Shown here: in pieces, positions 28,086 to 36,054 of the stretch
Layout of the letters: every line of letters begins with the position of its first letter
Numbering within the stretch: the first letter of the stretch is position 1
Assembly (NCBI RefSeq): GCF_028021195.1
Contig: NZ_CP115668.1
Location: 1,550,001-1,614,000 of the forward strand
Direction: 5' to 3'
DNA: 64,000 bases
DNA from: Cutibacterium equinum
GTDB taxonomy: Bacteria; Actinomycetota; Actinomycetes; Propionibacteriales; Propionibacteriaceae
The notes under the pieces: generated by a model
Seen by the model: only the letters and a program-made list of their open reading frames with translations
Database searches by the model: none
What the model was told of the DNA's origin: nothing
Position numbers and translations under genes: made by a program

Positions 28086-28421
28086 TCAAGATGCTCGGCA
28101 CCCAGATAAACCGAGATTGGCTGGGTATGCGTAGAGCCACGGACGCGCCTTGGGACAGCGTCCAACTTTTTTGATAACTTGCTTAGCGACAACCGTTGCT
28201 GCCTATACTACTGCACACCCCACAGCATTGACACCAGGAATCGCACAGATTGCAGCCTTAAGTGCAGTTCCCGCAGAGCTCACCATCAAGCTTTGTGCTG
28301 CCCGATTAAATCGAACCCACCGTCCTTTTGAATCGGTTCCAGACCAAATCTTCGGATACTACTCGTTACCTCCCGCTCGATCCATATATGGAGAATAGAC
28401 CGCATCGGAGAGCTCGGCAGC
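28086..28421 (-). pseudogene. in-frame 3' continuation of the secreted protein with two further stops
   Basis: After the TAA at 28422-28424 the frame reads AAELSDAVYSPYMD, TAG (28359-28361), then YPKIWSGTDSKGRWVRFNRA and a hydrophobic Ala/Cys-rich stretch with AAICAIPGVNAVGCAVV, TAG (28203-28205), then AATVVAKQVIKKVGRCPKA and on to TGA at 28086-28088. All codon starts share one phase, so no frameshift is needed. The last part, with a WVRFNRA-type segment, spaced Cys and a terminal Lys/Cys region, recalls small secreted actinobacterial proteins of unknown role (recollection, not checked). Full frame 241 codons. Confidence 0.55.
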
Positions 28422-28808
28422 TTAGCTTGATGTCGGATCTGCTTCATAGTAGAATTGCACGACTCCATTATCACCAAAAATTATTTCCGTTACGTACACG
28501 TTGCCCCCTTCGTCACTGACAGTGTAAGTAACATCACCCGCAGCAACTTTCGCTTGCATGATTATTCGCAATGCTTCATCGAGGGTCGCAAGATCATTTT
28601 CCGCAAGATTCACATCTGAATTCGTGTCATATTCCGCTAGTGGACGAAGAGACAAATCCATATCCGTAGGAACCGAGCGCGTTACTGTTGCAACCGTCTT
28701 GATATCATCTAGCGGTTGAGCCAAAGCCAAACCACTAGAACTGAACGCTAGTGAGATGGCCAGTAATCCGAAAGCTGTTGCTTTTCCTATGAGAGCCCTG
28801 TTAACCAT
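28422..28808 (-). CDS. secreted protein of unknown function, frame continues beyond TAA
   Basis: 128-aa product with a Sec signal peptide (basic start, hydrophobic core, cleavage probably after LALA at about residue 30) and a mature part of about 98 residues rich in Asp/Thr. AAAGGAG at 6-nt spacing precedes the ATG at 28808. AT-rich and unlike the flanking genes. The annotated end is a TAA at 28422-28424, but the same frame continues, with protein-like sequence, to 28086 through two more stops. I do not recognise the N-terminal part. Confidence 0.65.
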   Translation of the reverse strand: MVNRALIGKATAFGLLAISLAFSSSGLALAQPLDDIKTVATVTRSVPTDMDLSLRPLAEYDTNSDVNLAENDLATLDEALRIIMQAKVAAGDVTYTVSDEGGNVYVTEIIFGDNGVVQFYYEADPTSS

Positions 28809-28882
28809 TTTGATCTCCTTTGACGTCTAACAAGTAACTTCATAGACTCGTCTAGAATATTCAGTCTGCCTCAGGCACGATA

Positions 28883-28919
28883 CCGACGAATGTCGGTCCG
28901 CCATACCGACATTCGTCGG
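28883..28919. repeat. 15-bp perfect inverted repeat, possible operator or IS end
   Basis: 28883-28897 and 28905-28919 are exact inverted complements around a 7-nt spacer; each arm is itself nearly palindromic (CCGAC-n4-GTCGG). It lies 75 bp upstream of the secreted-protein start and 170 bp upstream of the transposase remnant. No T-tract follows, so a regulator-binding site or insertion scar is as likely as a terminator. Confidence 0.6.
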
Positions 28920-29087
28920 CGTTGGCAAGGAGGCGTTCGCCAAGACGTACCAACAGGGCGTCCCAACAGGGCATCTAGTTGTTGCTGTCCATGACGTTAT
29001 AGACGCGACCGGAGATGCGAGGGGGCAGGTCTTCCCGTCAGGATGAGTGGTCTCTGAGCCATCATCCGAAGAAAGAAAGGCCTAGCC

Positions 29088-29947
29088 TTGATCACCTACG
29101 CTAACTCACCGCTCGGAACACGCCGTCGTCTGGTCGTACGCTGCCAACATCGCCTGATCACTGAGGTCGCCAAGGAAAATGGGCATCTCCCGCGCGTGTG
29201 CATGGAAGTGAGTCAACCGTCACCGCAGCTTGGGTGAGTCCGGACTGCTCGACGGCTCGTCGGCCCCGGGAACCACCCCGTTGCGGATACCGACGAGGTG
29301 AGAGCATTGGCCTGCCTCCTGCGGCAAGACACGAAATGGTCCGCGTCCCGAACACGATCACAGCCTGCTATCGCGGACACATGATCTACCTGGGTGGGAA
29401 GAAAGCCAGCACGACCCCGAGGGCGGCGGCTGACACATCCACGGTCGCGACTCCGGCCAAGCCAGTCGAACCGGGCGAAGAGGGGCCAGAAAGTCGGCTA
29501 CACCTACGTGCACTCCGCCATCGACGGGTTCAGTTGCCCGGCCCACACCGAAGCCCTGCCCGATAAAAATGCCTCGTGATCGGCTTCTGGCACCGGGCAC
29601 AGGCTTGGTTCGCGCTCCATGCCATTCGCAATATCACAAGTCTGGTCACTGACAAGAGCCCCCGCGACAAAAAGCCCACACCTTCGAGCGCACGATCCGC
29701 AGACAGCTCGCCACACACCACTTCATCCGGGCCTACACGCCCTGCCACAATGACACAGTCGAGCACTACAACCGGATCCTCAACGAAGAGGTCCTCTACG
29801 CCGGCAATTACACCTCCGACGCCCAACGCAGCGCCGCTCTGCAAGCCTGGAACGTCCACTACAACCACCACCACCCCACACCGCCTACGGAAACCAGCCA
29901 CACGCACCCCAACACGCGCCATGAACGTAATGACCCCAAACAACTAG
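29088..29947 (+). pseudogene. degenerate IS481-family transposase
   Basis: Translated pieces in changing frames follow the IS481 transposase order. The N-terminal HTH part runs from TTG 29088 (ITYANSPLGTRRRL, VVRCQHRLITEVAKENG). Later come KVGYTYVHSAIDGFS and HTEALPDKNAS, then FWHRAQAWFALHAI, then CHNDTVEHYNRILNEE with YTSDAQRSAA near the end. Several frameshifts and a lost stretch make it non-functional. Its GC content is like the chromosome, unlike the AT-rich genes on both sides, so it inserted between them later. Confidence 0.75.
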
Positions 29948-29955
29948 CGACTGGA

Positions 29956-30243
29956 TTGACGAGCCAAAAGCAGTATCCGCACCGCAAACGTAGCTGCATC
30001 GAGTGGGTTTGCGACGATACTGCCATCGACGACTACTCTCGGCTGGCCGCTATCAACATCAGCGACACGTTATACCTGGGTTACTTTCCTTGCCCGGGCC
30101 GCAACCTGGGTCTAGCCAGCAATTGGGCCTACCCGCGACCGTCGTCTAACAACCAAGCTCGCGCCAACGCCCTCGCCGACCGACCCGACTGCCAACGCGA
30201 CAAGCAGAGGCCACAGCGCCCCCAAGGGAAAAAGTCCCATTAA
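29956..30243 (+). pseudogene. second IS481-like transposase remnant, internally deleted
   Basis: 95-aa open frame that joins an internal transposase segment (DDTAIDDYSRLA, like the D-x-HSRLA catalytic block) to a C-terminal segment (NWAYPRPSSNNQARANALAD ... RPQRPQGKKS, like the EWAYARPY and RPH-LGGKSP blocks of IS481 enzymes). The central catalytic region is missing. A separate copy from the preceding remnant, since the same C-terminal region appears in both. Confidence 0.5.
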
Positions 30244-30297
30244 TCGAGCGCCATGAACCTACGTACTACGAACAGCTAAGCCGGGGTATCATTGTTG

Positions 30298-30690
30298 ATG
30301 ATGCCTCGCTTCTTGTTCCCTAGCTACACGCGCTCCACATTGGTGCAGCCTCTGGTTGTCGGATTATCGACCCTCTTCCTTATAGTGTCCGATATAACCA
30401 CGAGTATTTCTAACCAGCACCACGCTTCATTATTTGGCGATTTTTCTTCTCTCATCCTTATAGTATTATTTGTAGCTGGAGGATGGCTAGAAGCGTTCGA
30501 GTTCATTTTCGTTGCCTGCTATATAGCTTTTAATGCATTAAACATGAGCCACAGTTTTGATATGATGAGCTTTGGACTCAGTGCGCTCATGGTGCTGTGG
30601 TTAGCGCGATCATGGATTGTCCCAACCGTGCTAGTGCTGTTATTAACTGGAATAACAGCCACGGCAGTGAGCACCACACCCAGCGTGTAA
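30298..30690 (+). pseudogene. histidine kinase, N-terminal membrane half, ended by in-frame TAA
   Basis: About 130 residues from the ATG at 30298, with four or five hydrophobic segments (LVVGLSTLFLIVSD, LILIVLFVAGGW, FIFVACYIAFNA, ALMVLWLA, VPTVLVLLLTGI). The TAA at 30688-30690 is followed in the same frame by AFSSLFTAALVMIVGLVLRW, a final helix, then the kinase linker and domain (next entry). The two halves are clearly one sensor kinase of about 375 residues with a nonsense codon in the membrane domain. Confidence 0.65.
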
Positions 30691-30723
30691 GCGTTCAGTT
30701 CATTATTCACTGCTGCGCTCGTC

Positions 30724-31428
30724 ATGATTGTCGGCTTAGTGCTCCGCTGGCATAGCGGGCGGCGACTATTGGCTGAACAGGAAAAAGAACTTCTACGCGC
30801 CAGCGTCGTGGAAAGCCGCCGCGAGTTGGCTCGCCAACTGCATGATACGACAGCTAAAGATTTGGCTCACGTCGCTGTGCTAGCCCAGGATATCGCGATA
30901 CGCCACCCTGAGCTGAATGAGGAAATGGATCCACTGGTGAGTGCAGCAACCAGTGCTTCTAGACGTATCCGACCAATGATCCTGGCCATCGACACTTCAG
31001 CTACTGAACCTACTTTGCCTGACGTTATTGAGCAGGTAACACGGATGCTGAAAACTAGGAACATCACATTGGATTTGATGGCCTGCGAAGATTTAGATCG
31101 TCTGCTTAGCCACCAACAGCGGCGAACGGCAGCGTTAGCGATCCGGGAGTGTTGCTCAAATATCCTGGAGTATGCGCCCAGCGATTCTTTGGCCACGCTC
31201 GTGGCGGAGCGGAACGACACGAACGGATTGCTCACTATTTCGCTAAGTAATGAGATTGCCGCCCAGCCCGCAGCGCCAGCTTTGAGCAGCGGATACGGGC
31301 TTGAAAACCTGGGGGGAAGAATCCAAAATGAAGGTGGCACCATGGATATCACTAACGCCGGCGGACAATGGCTCACCGTTATCAACCTTCCCGTCGACAC
31401 ACCTCAACCGCAGCACGAAGGCACTTAA
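30724..31428 (+). CDS. sensor histidine kinase, catalytic half (NarL/DesK type)
   Basis: 234-aa open frame in phase with the preceding half. After one membrane helix there is a coiled linker, then the HisKA_3 dimerisation motif ESRRELARQLHDTTAKD with the phospho-acceptor His at about residue 41. The ATPase domain has the N-box-like IRECCSNILEYA and the GYGLENLGGRIQNEGG lid region; the D-x-G box is weak. No ribosome site precedes the ATG at 30724, so independent translation is doubtful. It ends 10 bp before the response regulator. Probable input: a secreted peptide or envelope signal of the same island (inference). Confidence 0.7.
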   Translation: MIVGLVLRWHSGRRLLAEQEKELLRASVVESRRELARQLHDTTAKDLAHVAVLAQDIAIRHPELNEEMDPLVSAATSASRRIRPMILAIDTSATEPTLPDVIEQVTRMLKTRNITLDLMACEDLDRLLSHQQRRTAALAIRECCSNILEYAPSDSLATLVAERNDTNGLLTISLSNEIAAQPAAPALSSGYGLENLGGRIQNEGGTMDITNAGGQWLTVINLPVDTPQPQHEGT

Positions 31429-31438
31429 GGGGCAGATC

Positions 31439-32110
31439 ATGAGTAGCGCAGACGATATCCGAATCTTGATTGCTGATGACGATCGGATCATTCGCGACGG
31501 CCTGGCGAGCCTTCTTAACTCTCAGCAAGGTCTGCAGGTGGTAGCCAAAGCTGCTAATGGCGTGCAAGTCTTTGATCAGCTCGACCTACATCGAGTAGAT
31601 GTGGCCTTACTAGATGTAGATATGCCCATAGTGATCGGAATTGAAGCAGCCCGCAGGATCAACCGTGAGCATCCGGAAATCACGATAATTATTCTCACTG
31701 CTTTTGAGCATGAAGAATCCCTCGGAATGGCTATCGGGGCTGGCGTTCGCGGCTTCCTCACTAAAGACATCCCTGCCCCTGAACTTGCGGAACTGATCCG
31801 TAAGGCGAAAGCCGGACAACAAGTTATGTCACCACGCCCCACCGAGATCATTACAGCCGCTTACGCCCAAGCACAGAAAGACCGCGAACAATACGCTGAT
31901 TTCATCACGACAGTACAAGCATTACCCGATCATTTACGTCCTACGTTCCGCCTGCTATTAAAAGCGTTCGCCAACAAAACCATTGCTCGCCAAACCAAGC
32001 TCTCCGAAGCAACCGTGCGGTCCTATGTTTCAGATATCTTAGCCCGCACCGGATGCGCTACCAGAGGTGAATTAGCCATCACCGCAATCAAAGCCGGGAT
32101 CAGAGAATGA
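31439..32110 (+). CDS. LuxR/NarL-family response regulator
   Basis: 223-aa transcription factor. The receiver domain has ILIADDDRIIRDGL, the phospho-acceptor Asp in VALLDVDMP, the conserved Thr in IIILTAF and Lys in FLTKDIPA. The C-terminal HTH has KTIARQTKLSEATVRSYV and ILARTGC. AAGGGG overlapping the kinase stop is its ribosome site (ATG 31439), so it is coupled to the kinase gene. Unlike its kinase it shows no internal stop. Likely targets are the promoters of the AT-rich island, possibly the inverted repeat at 28883-28919 (inference). Confidence 0.88.
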   Translation: MSSADDIRILIADDDRIIRDGLASLLNSQQGLQVVAKAANGVQVFDQLDLHRVDVALLDVDMPIVIGIEAARRINREHPEITIIILTAFEHEESLGMAIGAGVRGFLTKDIPAPELAELIRKAKAGQQVMSPRPTEIITAAYAQAQKDREQYADFITTVQALPDHLRPTFRLLLKAFANKTIARQTKLSEATVRSYVSDILARTGCATRGELAITAIKAGIRE

Positions 32111-32226
32111 TCGAGGATCTCCATACTGCACCTCCTATAACAATCTGCCTTAGAATGCAGTAGTATAAATTGCTATTGTCTTTTCACACACAGGACAAGT
32201 TACTGGACGATCAGGGGCAAACGGCC

Positions 32227-32248
32227 ATATAGAAAATATATTCTATAT
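32227..32248. repeat. AT-rich palindrome downstream of the response regulator
   Basis: ATATAGAA (32227-32234) and TTCTATAT (32241-32248) flank AATATA. It lies in the 313-bp stretch 32111-32423 between the regulator and tRNA-Gly, which otherwise shows no gene. It could be the regulator's terminator or a binding site. Confidence 0.45.
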
Positions 32249-32423
32249 AGAACTACTGCGAGAGCAATGGATTTTCCCAATTGAGGCGTAGGGGGTCGGG
32301 GCAGTCTGCACGAGGGTTTCATATACCCAGCAACGCCCATGTCAAACTTGGTCAACACTCATGGGACACTTGCACCACAGCCGCGAGAGACAGCCGCCGA
32401 TTTACTGTTCGCGACGTTCAGAG

Positions 32424-32494
32424 AGCGGATGACGGGAATCGAACCCGCGTAGCCAGTTTGGAAGACTGGGGCTCTACCATTGAGCTACATCCGC
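32424..32494 (-). tRNA. tRNA-Gly(TCC)
   Basis: Cloverleaf on the minus strand: acceptor GCGGATG pairs with CATCCGC, anticodon loop CTTCCAA gives TCC, and the T-arm contains GGTTCGATTCC. CCA is not encoded. It lies at the boundary between the AT-rich island and normal sequence, a common integration point. Confidence 0.95.
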
Positions 32495-33085
32495 ATGCCC
32501 CCGTGGGGACCTCGACAGCATACATGGATTCGCCGTCGGCGTCACATCGACCATGGAGCAGTTCTCAGCGATGGCGCGAACTCGTCGGCTGGGCAAACCG
32601 AAGACTCACGTCGGGGCCAGCAGTCACGGGGGATCAGGTACCGGCAGCACACACTGCGTACCGAGAGATCGAACATGTGCGCATGCGTCACTCCAAAGGC
32701 CAGGAAGAGACATGGAGCCGTTCCCCATCCCTTCTGAGCCGAGCCATTGTCGAGCCACTGAGGAACCGTGTTCTCCGATAACGACATTCTTACACCGTTT
32801 CGACAAGGCATATTTGTTGGTACGAAACATTCGCAGCGAGCAGGAGGTTCACGGCTGGACAGCCCCATGTGGTACAGGAAAAGGACGACGATGATGGCAG
32901 CCGAGTGCGCAGTGCTGACGTCCCAGGCCGGACGGTTGTGATGTCCGGGTTGTGTCGCACCCGAGCCGACCATCGCCACGTAAATGCCGGGTGAACGAGA
33001 CATGAGCGCGGCGGTCGTGGGAGTTGGTTCGGGGTTCATCGAACGCAGTTAGGTTCTCCAGTGACCCCACGTCTCAGGAGGATGA
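32495..33085. other. 591-bp region without a supported gene
   Basis: Between tRNA-Gly and the PHP-protein gene. Open frames exist on both strands (for example minus 32542-33039), but their composition is Cys/Arg/Pro-rich with no start signal or motif. AGGAGG before 33086 is the only clear signal. Confidence 0.5.
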
Positions 33086-35521
33086 ATGCGCTCCCACGAC
33101 CATGACCACGATCACACTTCGGATGAGGAATACCTCGCCGCCCAAGTTGTCGGCGACATCGAGCTGGCCCGAATGGGCGTCAGCCGCCGTTCAATCATGA
33201 AGGCCGGCATTGCTGCGGCCGCTGCCTCCGTCGTCGGTGGCTTCATCGTCAACGGCACCTACGCCTCAGCAAAAACCCCGGACGTCGACGGTGCCGGTGC
33301 GGGCAACATCGACCCGGCCAAGCTGCAGTGGCTGGTGGGCGACCACCACGTACACACCCAGTGGAGCCAGGACGCCAAGTACAAGACTGAGCACATGGTC
33401 GATGCCGCCGAATACTTCGGCGTCGATTGGATGGTCTTCGCCGAGCACTCCAACTGGCAGCACACCAACCCTGAGCGCATCAGCGACAAGCTGCGCGAGC
33501 TGATTGCCGACCCCAACACCGAACAGGCAGACAAGGACGCCTACACCCGGGTGCTCACCATGATCATGCAGAACTCGGCCACAGACGGTGCGGGTGGCTC
33601 TCGCGCTGACATCTTGGCCGAGCGCAAGCAGCATCCCAACATGCTGATCTTCCAAGGCCTGGAATGGTATGTCCCCGGTGCGGAGCATGCCACGGTGATT
33701 CTGGACGCAGACGATGTGACTGACGTGCTGCGCCAGTTCGAATTCACCTACGACGGCAAGATGAACAAGTGGGAAGACCAGCCCTCCCCCGGCTCTGCCA
33801 AGCACAAGGAAGAGATGGAGATCGCCAAGGCGGGTATCGCCTGGCTCGGTGAGCAGAAGAAGGCCGGCAAGGTTCGTGACGCTCTGGTGATGATCGCTCA
33901 CCCGATGCGTAAAGCCATGTTCCACCCGAACTTCGTGCGAGATTGGCACGACGCCACCCCCGACATCTTGGTGGGTATGGAGGGTGCCCCCGGCGCGCAG
34001 GGCTACGCCTATGGCCGCAACGTCGACCCCGGTGACGACCGTGGCGAGTACGGACGGGACCCGTCGGGCTACAAGAACGCCTTCCCCGATTTCGTCACCG
34101 AGGACCGCAAGTTCATGTACCTCTACGGCGGCTGGGACTCCATGACCTCCATCGTCGGTGGTTTCTGGGATTCGATGCTGGCTGAGGGTCGACGCTTCTA
34201 CATCACCGCCAACTCCGATGCCCATCTGTACACCTGGCACACATGGAGCCTGGGCAAGTATCCCTACCAGATCGATCCGAGCAGCGGCGACAAGACCGAC
34301 TTTTACCAGCGCATCGAGGATGTGGACAACGGGCTGAAGGGCTCCGACGAGCAGGCCGACGGTTGGGAGGAGTCTGCTCGGATGGCCAGCATTGGTGGCC
34401 GCCGTCCCAACCCCTACGATGAGCTGCGTAACCGTGAGGCAGGCGACATCCTCGTCAAGGATGCCAGCGGCAAGTGGGTGATTTCCGGCGACCTGATGAG
34501 CGACAGCAACGTGGCAAACTTGGTGGATGAGGCCAAGCCCTACGACAAGGCCCAGTCGGGTTCCGATTTCTGGCCTGGCCAGTTCACCCGCGTGCACACT
34601 GGTGCCGTCGAACGCAGCTACGCGGCCGTGATGGACGCCCTGCGCAACGGCCGCTCCTGGAGCGACCACGGCCACCTGCTGAAGGGCTTCGTGGTGAAGG
34701 CAACGTCGGGCACCAAGAGCGCCACTTTGGGCGAGACCCTCCAGGTGGTCAAGGGTCAGGACATCACCGTCGAGATGACGGTCACCAAGACCGACTACAC
34801 CGTACGCTACATCGATGCCGAGATCGGCCGCGAGGAGCGCCCCGATCCGCGCAAGCAGTTCGTGGACGTTATCCCGAACCTGGCCTTCGTCGACATCATC
34901 GCAGGCCCGATCACCGGGCCAACCGCCGAGAAGGATCGCGCCAGCCATCGCGCTGAGGGCACCAAGGTGGCCCAGATGATCGATGTTGCGGACAAGAAGG
35001 GCACCTTCACGATCACCCACACCTTCACCAATGTGCAGTCCGACTTCTACTTCCGGTTCCGAGGTGGGGACGGCAAGAACACCGGGGTTGGGTTCTACGG
35101 CAAGGATGTTGACCCGCGCGGCCCGCAGAAGCATGGCGAGGAGATCCGTTCCGGCAATCCTTGGCTGGACACGTGGTTCTACGCCAACCCGATCTTCGTC
35201 GAGGTCGTCGATGAGCCCAAGCCGAACCCGACCGGGTCCGCCACGCCAACCGGGTCCGCCACGCCAACCGGGTCCGCCACGCCGAGTGAGTCTGCCACCG
35301 CAAGCCCAACCGGGTCCGCCACTGCCAGCGGATCTGCCACCGCAAGCCCAACCGGGTCCGTCAGTGCGAGCCCGACCGGCGGACGCACGCCGCATGGGTC
35401 TGTGCATCCGTCCGGGCATGGCACGCCCAGCCAAACGAAAGCGACCAACACCCCGATCACCATCGAGACCAGCAAGCCCAAGAAGACCCAGGCCAAGAAG
35501 CTGCCAAACACTGGAGCCTGA
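33086..35521 (+). CDS. exported PHP-domain phosphoesterase with C-terminal LPNTGA
   Basis: 811 aa. It starts with a His-rich stretch (HDHDHDH), then a Tat-like signal (GVSRRSIMKAGIAAAA). The PHP metal-hydrolase domain shows GDHHVHTQWSQD (first H-x-H), FAEHSNW, MIAHPMRK and ITANSDAHLY, all expected metal ligands. Phosphoesters are the usual substrates, though the actual one is unknown. The last about 90 residues are PTGSAT-type repeats, a Lys/Thr region and KKLPNTGA followed at once by the stop: a sortase motif without the membrane helix and basic tail. AGGAGG lies 4 nt before the ATG. Confidence 0.85.
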   Translation: MRSHDHDHDHTSDEEYLAAQVVGDIELARMGVSRRSIMKAGIAAAAASVVGGFIVNGTYASAKTPDVDGAGAGNIDPAKLQWLVGDHHVHTQWSQDAKYKTEHMVDAAEYFGVDWMVFAEHSNWQHTNPERISDKLRELIADPNTEQADKDAYTRVLTMIMQNSATDGAGGSRADILAERKQHPNMLIFQGLEWYVPGAEHATVILDADDVTDVLRQFEFTYDGKMNKWEDQPSPGSAKHKEEMEIAKAGIAWLGEQKKAGKVRDALVMIAHPMRKAMFHPNFVRDWHDATPDILVGMEGAPGAQGYAYGRNVDPGDDRGEYGRDPSGYKNAFPDFVTEDRKFMYLYGGWDSMTSIVGGFWDSMLAEGRRFYITANSDAHLYTWHTWSLGKYPYQIDPSSGDKTDFYQRIEDVDNGLKGSDEQADGWEESARMASIGGRRPNPYDELRNREAGDILVKDASGKWVISGDLMSDSNVANLVDEAKPYDKAQSGSDFWPGQFTRVHTGAVERSYAAVMDALRNGRSWSDHGHLLKGFVVKATSGTKSATLGETLQVVKGQDITVEMTVTKTDYTVRYIDAEIGREERPDPRKQFVDVIPNLAFVDIIAGPITGPTAEKDRASHRAEGTKVAQMIDVADKKGTFTITHTFTNVQSDFYFRFRGGDGKNTGVGFYGKDVDPRGPQKHGEEIRSGNPWLDTWFYANPIFVEVVDEPKPNPTGSATPTGSATPTGSATPSESATASPTGSATASGSATASPTGSVSASPTGGRTPHGSVHPSGHGTPSQTKATNTPITIETSKPKKTQAKKLPNTGA
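35231..35284 (+). repeat. three tandem 18-bp units coding PTGSAT repeats
   Basis: Near-identical 18-bp units at 35231-35248, 35249-35266 and 35267-35284, with looser copies to about 35370. Copy number could change by slippage, varying the length of the wall-spanning spacer of the PHP protein. Confidence 0.75.
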
Positions 35522-35556
35522 TGCCTGAGGTGATCTGTTTGTAATCGCGAACCACA

Positions 35557-35596
35557 GCGGCGGGTGGGTGAGCCAAGCGCATCACCCACCCGCCGC
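35557..35596 (+). terminator. hairpin terminator after PHP-protein gene
   Basis: Perfect 15-bp GC-rich stem, 35557-35571 with 35582-35596, 10-nt loop. Confidence 0.75.
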
Positions 35597-36054
35597 CGTT
35601 GTGTCAGTGGCTAATCAACTCGGGGCCGCGGCAAACGCGGCGGAGAAAGGTTCCGATGACGAAACACGCGCGCCGATGATCGGCGTCAATCGCAGCAAAT
35701 CTGAGCCGCACCCTTCAAGACACTGTTTATCGAAGTGGACGCTATCGCAGTTCTGCGCCTCGGGATGAAAGATTTTCTCCCGTCATCTCCGGTCTCGTCT
35801 CGCAACAGCCAGCCATCCCGGCCCCTGGCCTTGTTGCGGAAAACTGATGAATGGAACCTAGAACTGTTTTCCTGTCAGGTCACCCAGCAGCGGGTTAAGG
35901 CGTTCTTACATAGGACACGACGCATGCTGAGGTGTCATAAAGTAGCGGGTTTCCCCCGGTTGGTGTGCCAGGGCGCCTCGCCAACCTATTTCTGGGGATT
36001 CAGCCTCAGCCCCACTATCGACCATCGCGATCGTCGTGATGAACCACTCGGGGT
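35597..36054. other. 458-bp region without a supported gene
   Basis: Lies between the PHP-gene terminator and the convergent lipoprotein gene. Only short frames without start signals are present, and I saw no repeat or RNA fold that stands out. Confidence 0.45.

Noticed and set aside
28150-28398. Plus-strand 82-codon frame in the AT-rich island
   Set aside because: Opposite to the continuation of the secreted-protein frame, which has better protein character and a supported upstream start.
32542-33039. Minus-strand frame of 165 codons next to tRNA-Gly
   Set aside because: Cys/Arg/Pro-rich with no ribosome site or recognisable domain; considered a chance frame.
35231-35370. Possible CRISPR from regular spacing
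   Set aside because: 18-bp units are contiguous coding repeats (PTGSAT) with no spacers.
33266-35434. Minus-strand frame of 722 codons
   Set aside because: Antisense of the PHP-protein gene; no start signal and biased composition.
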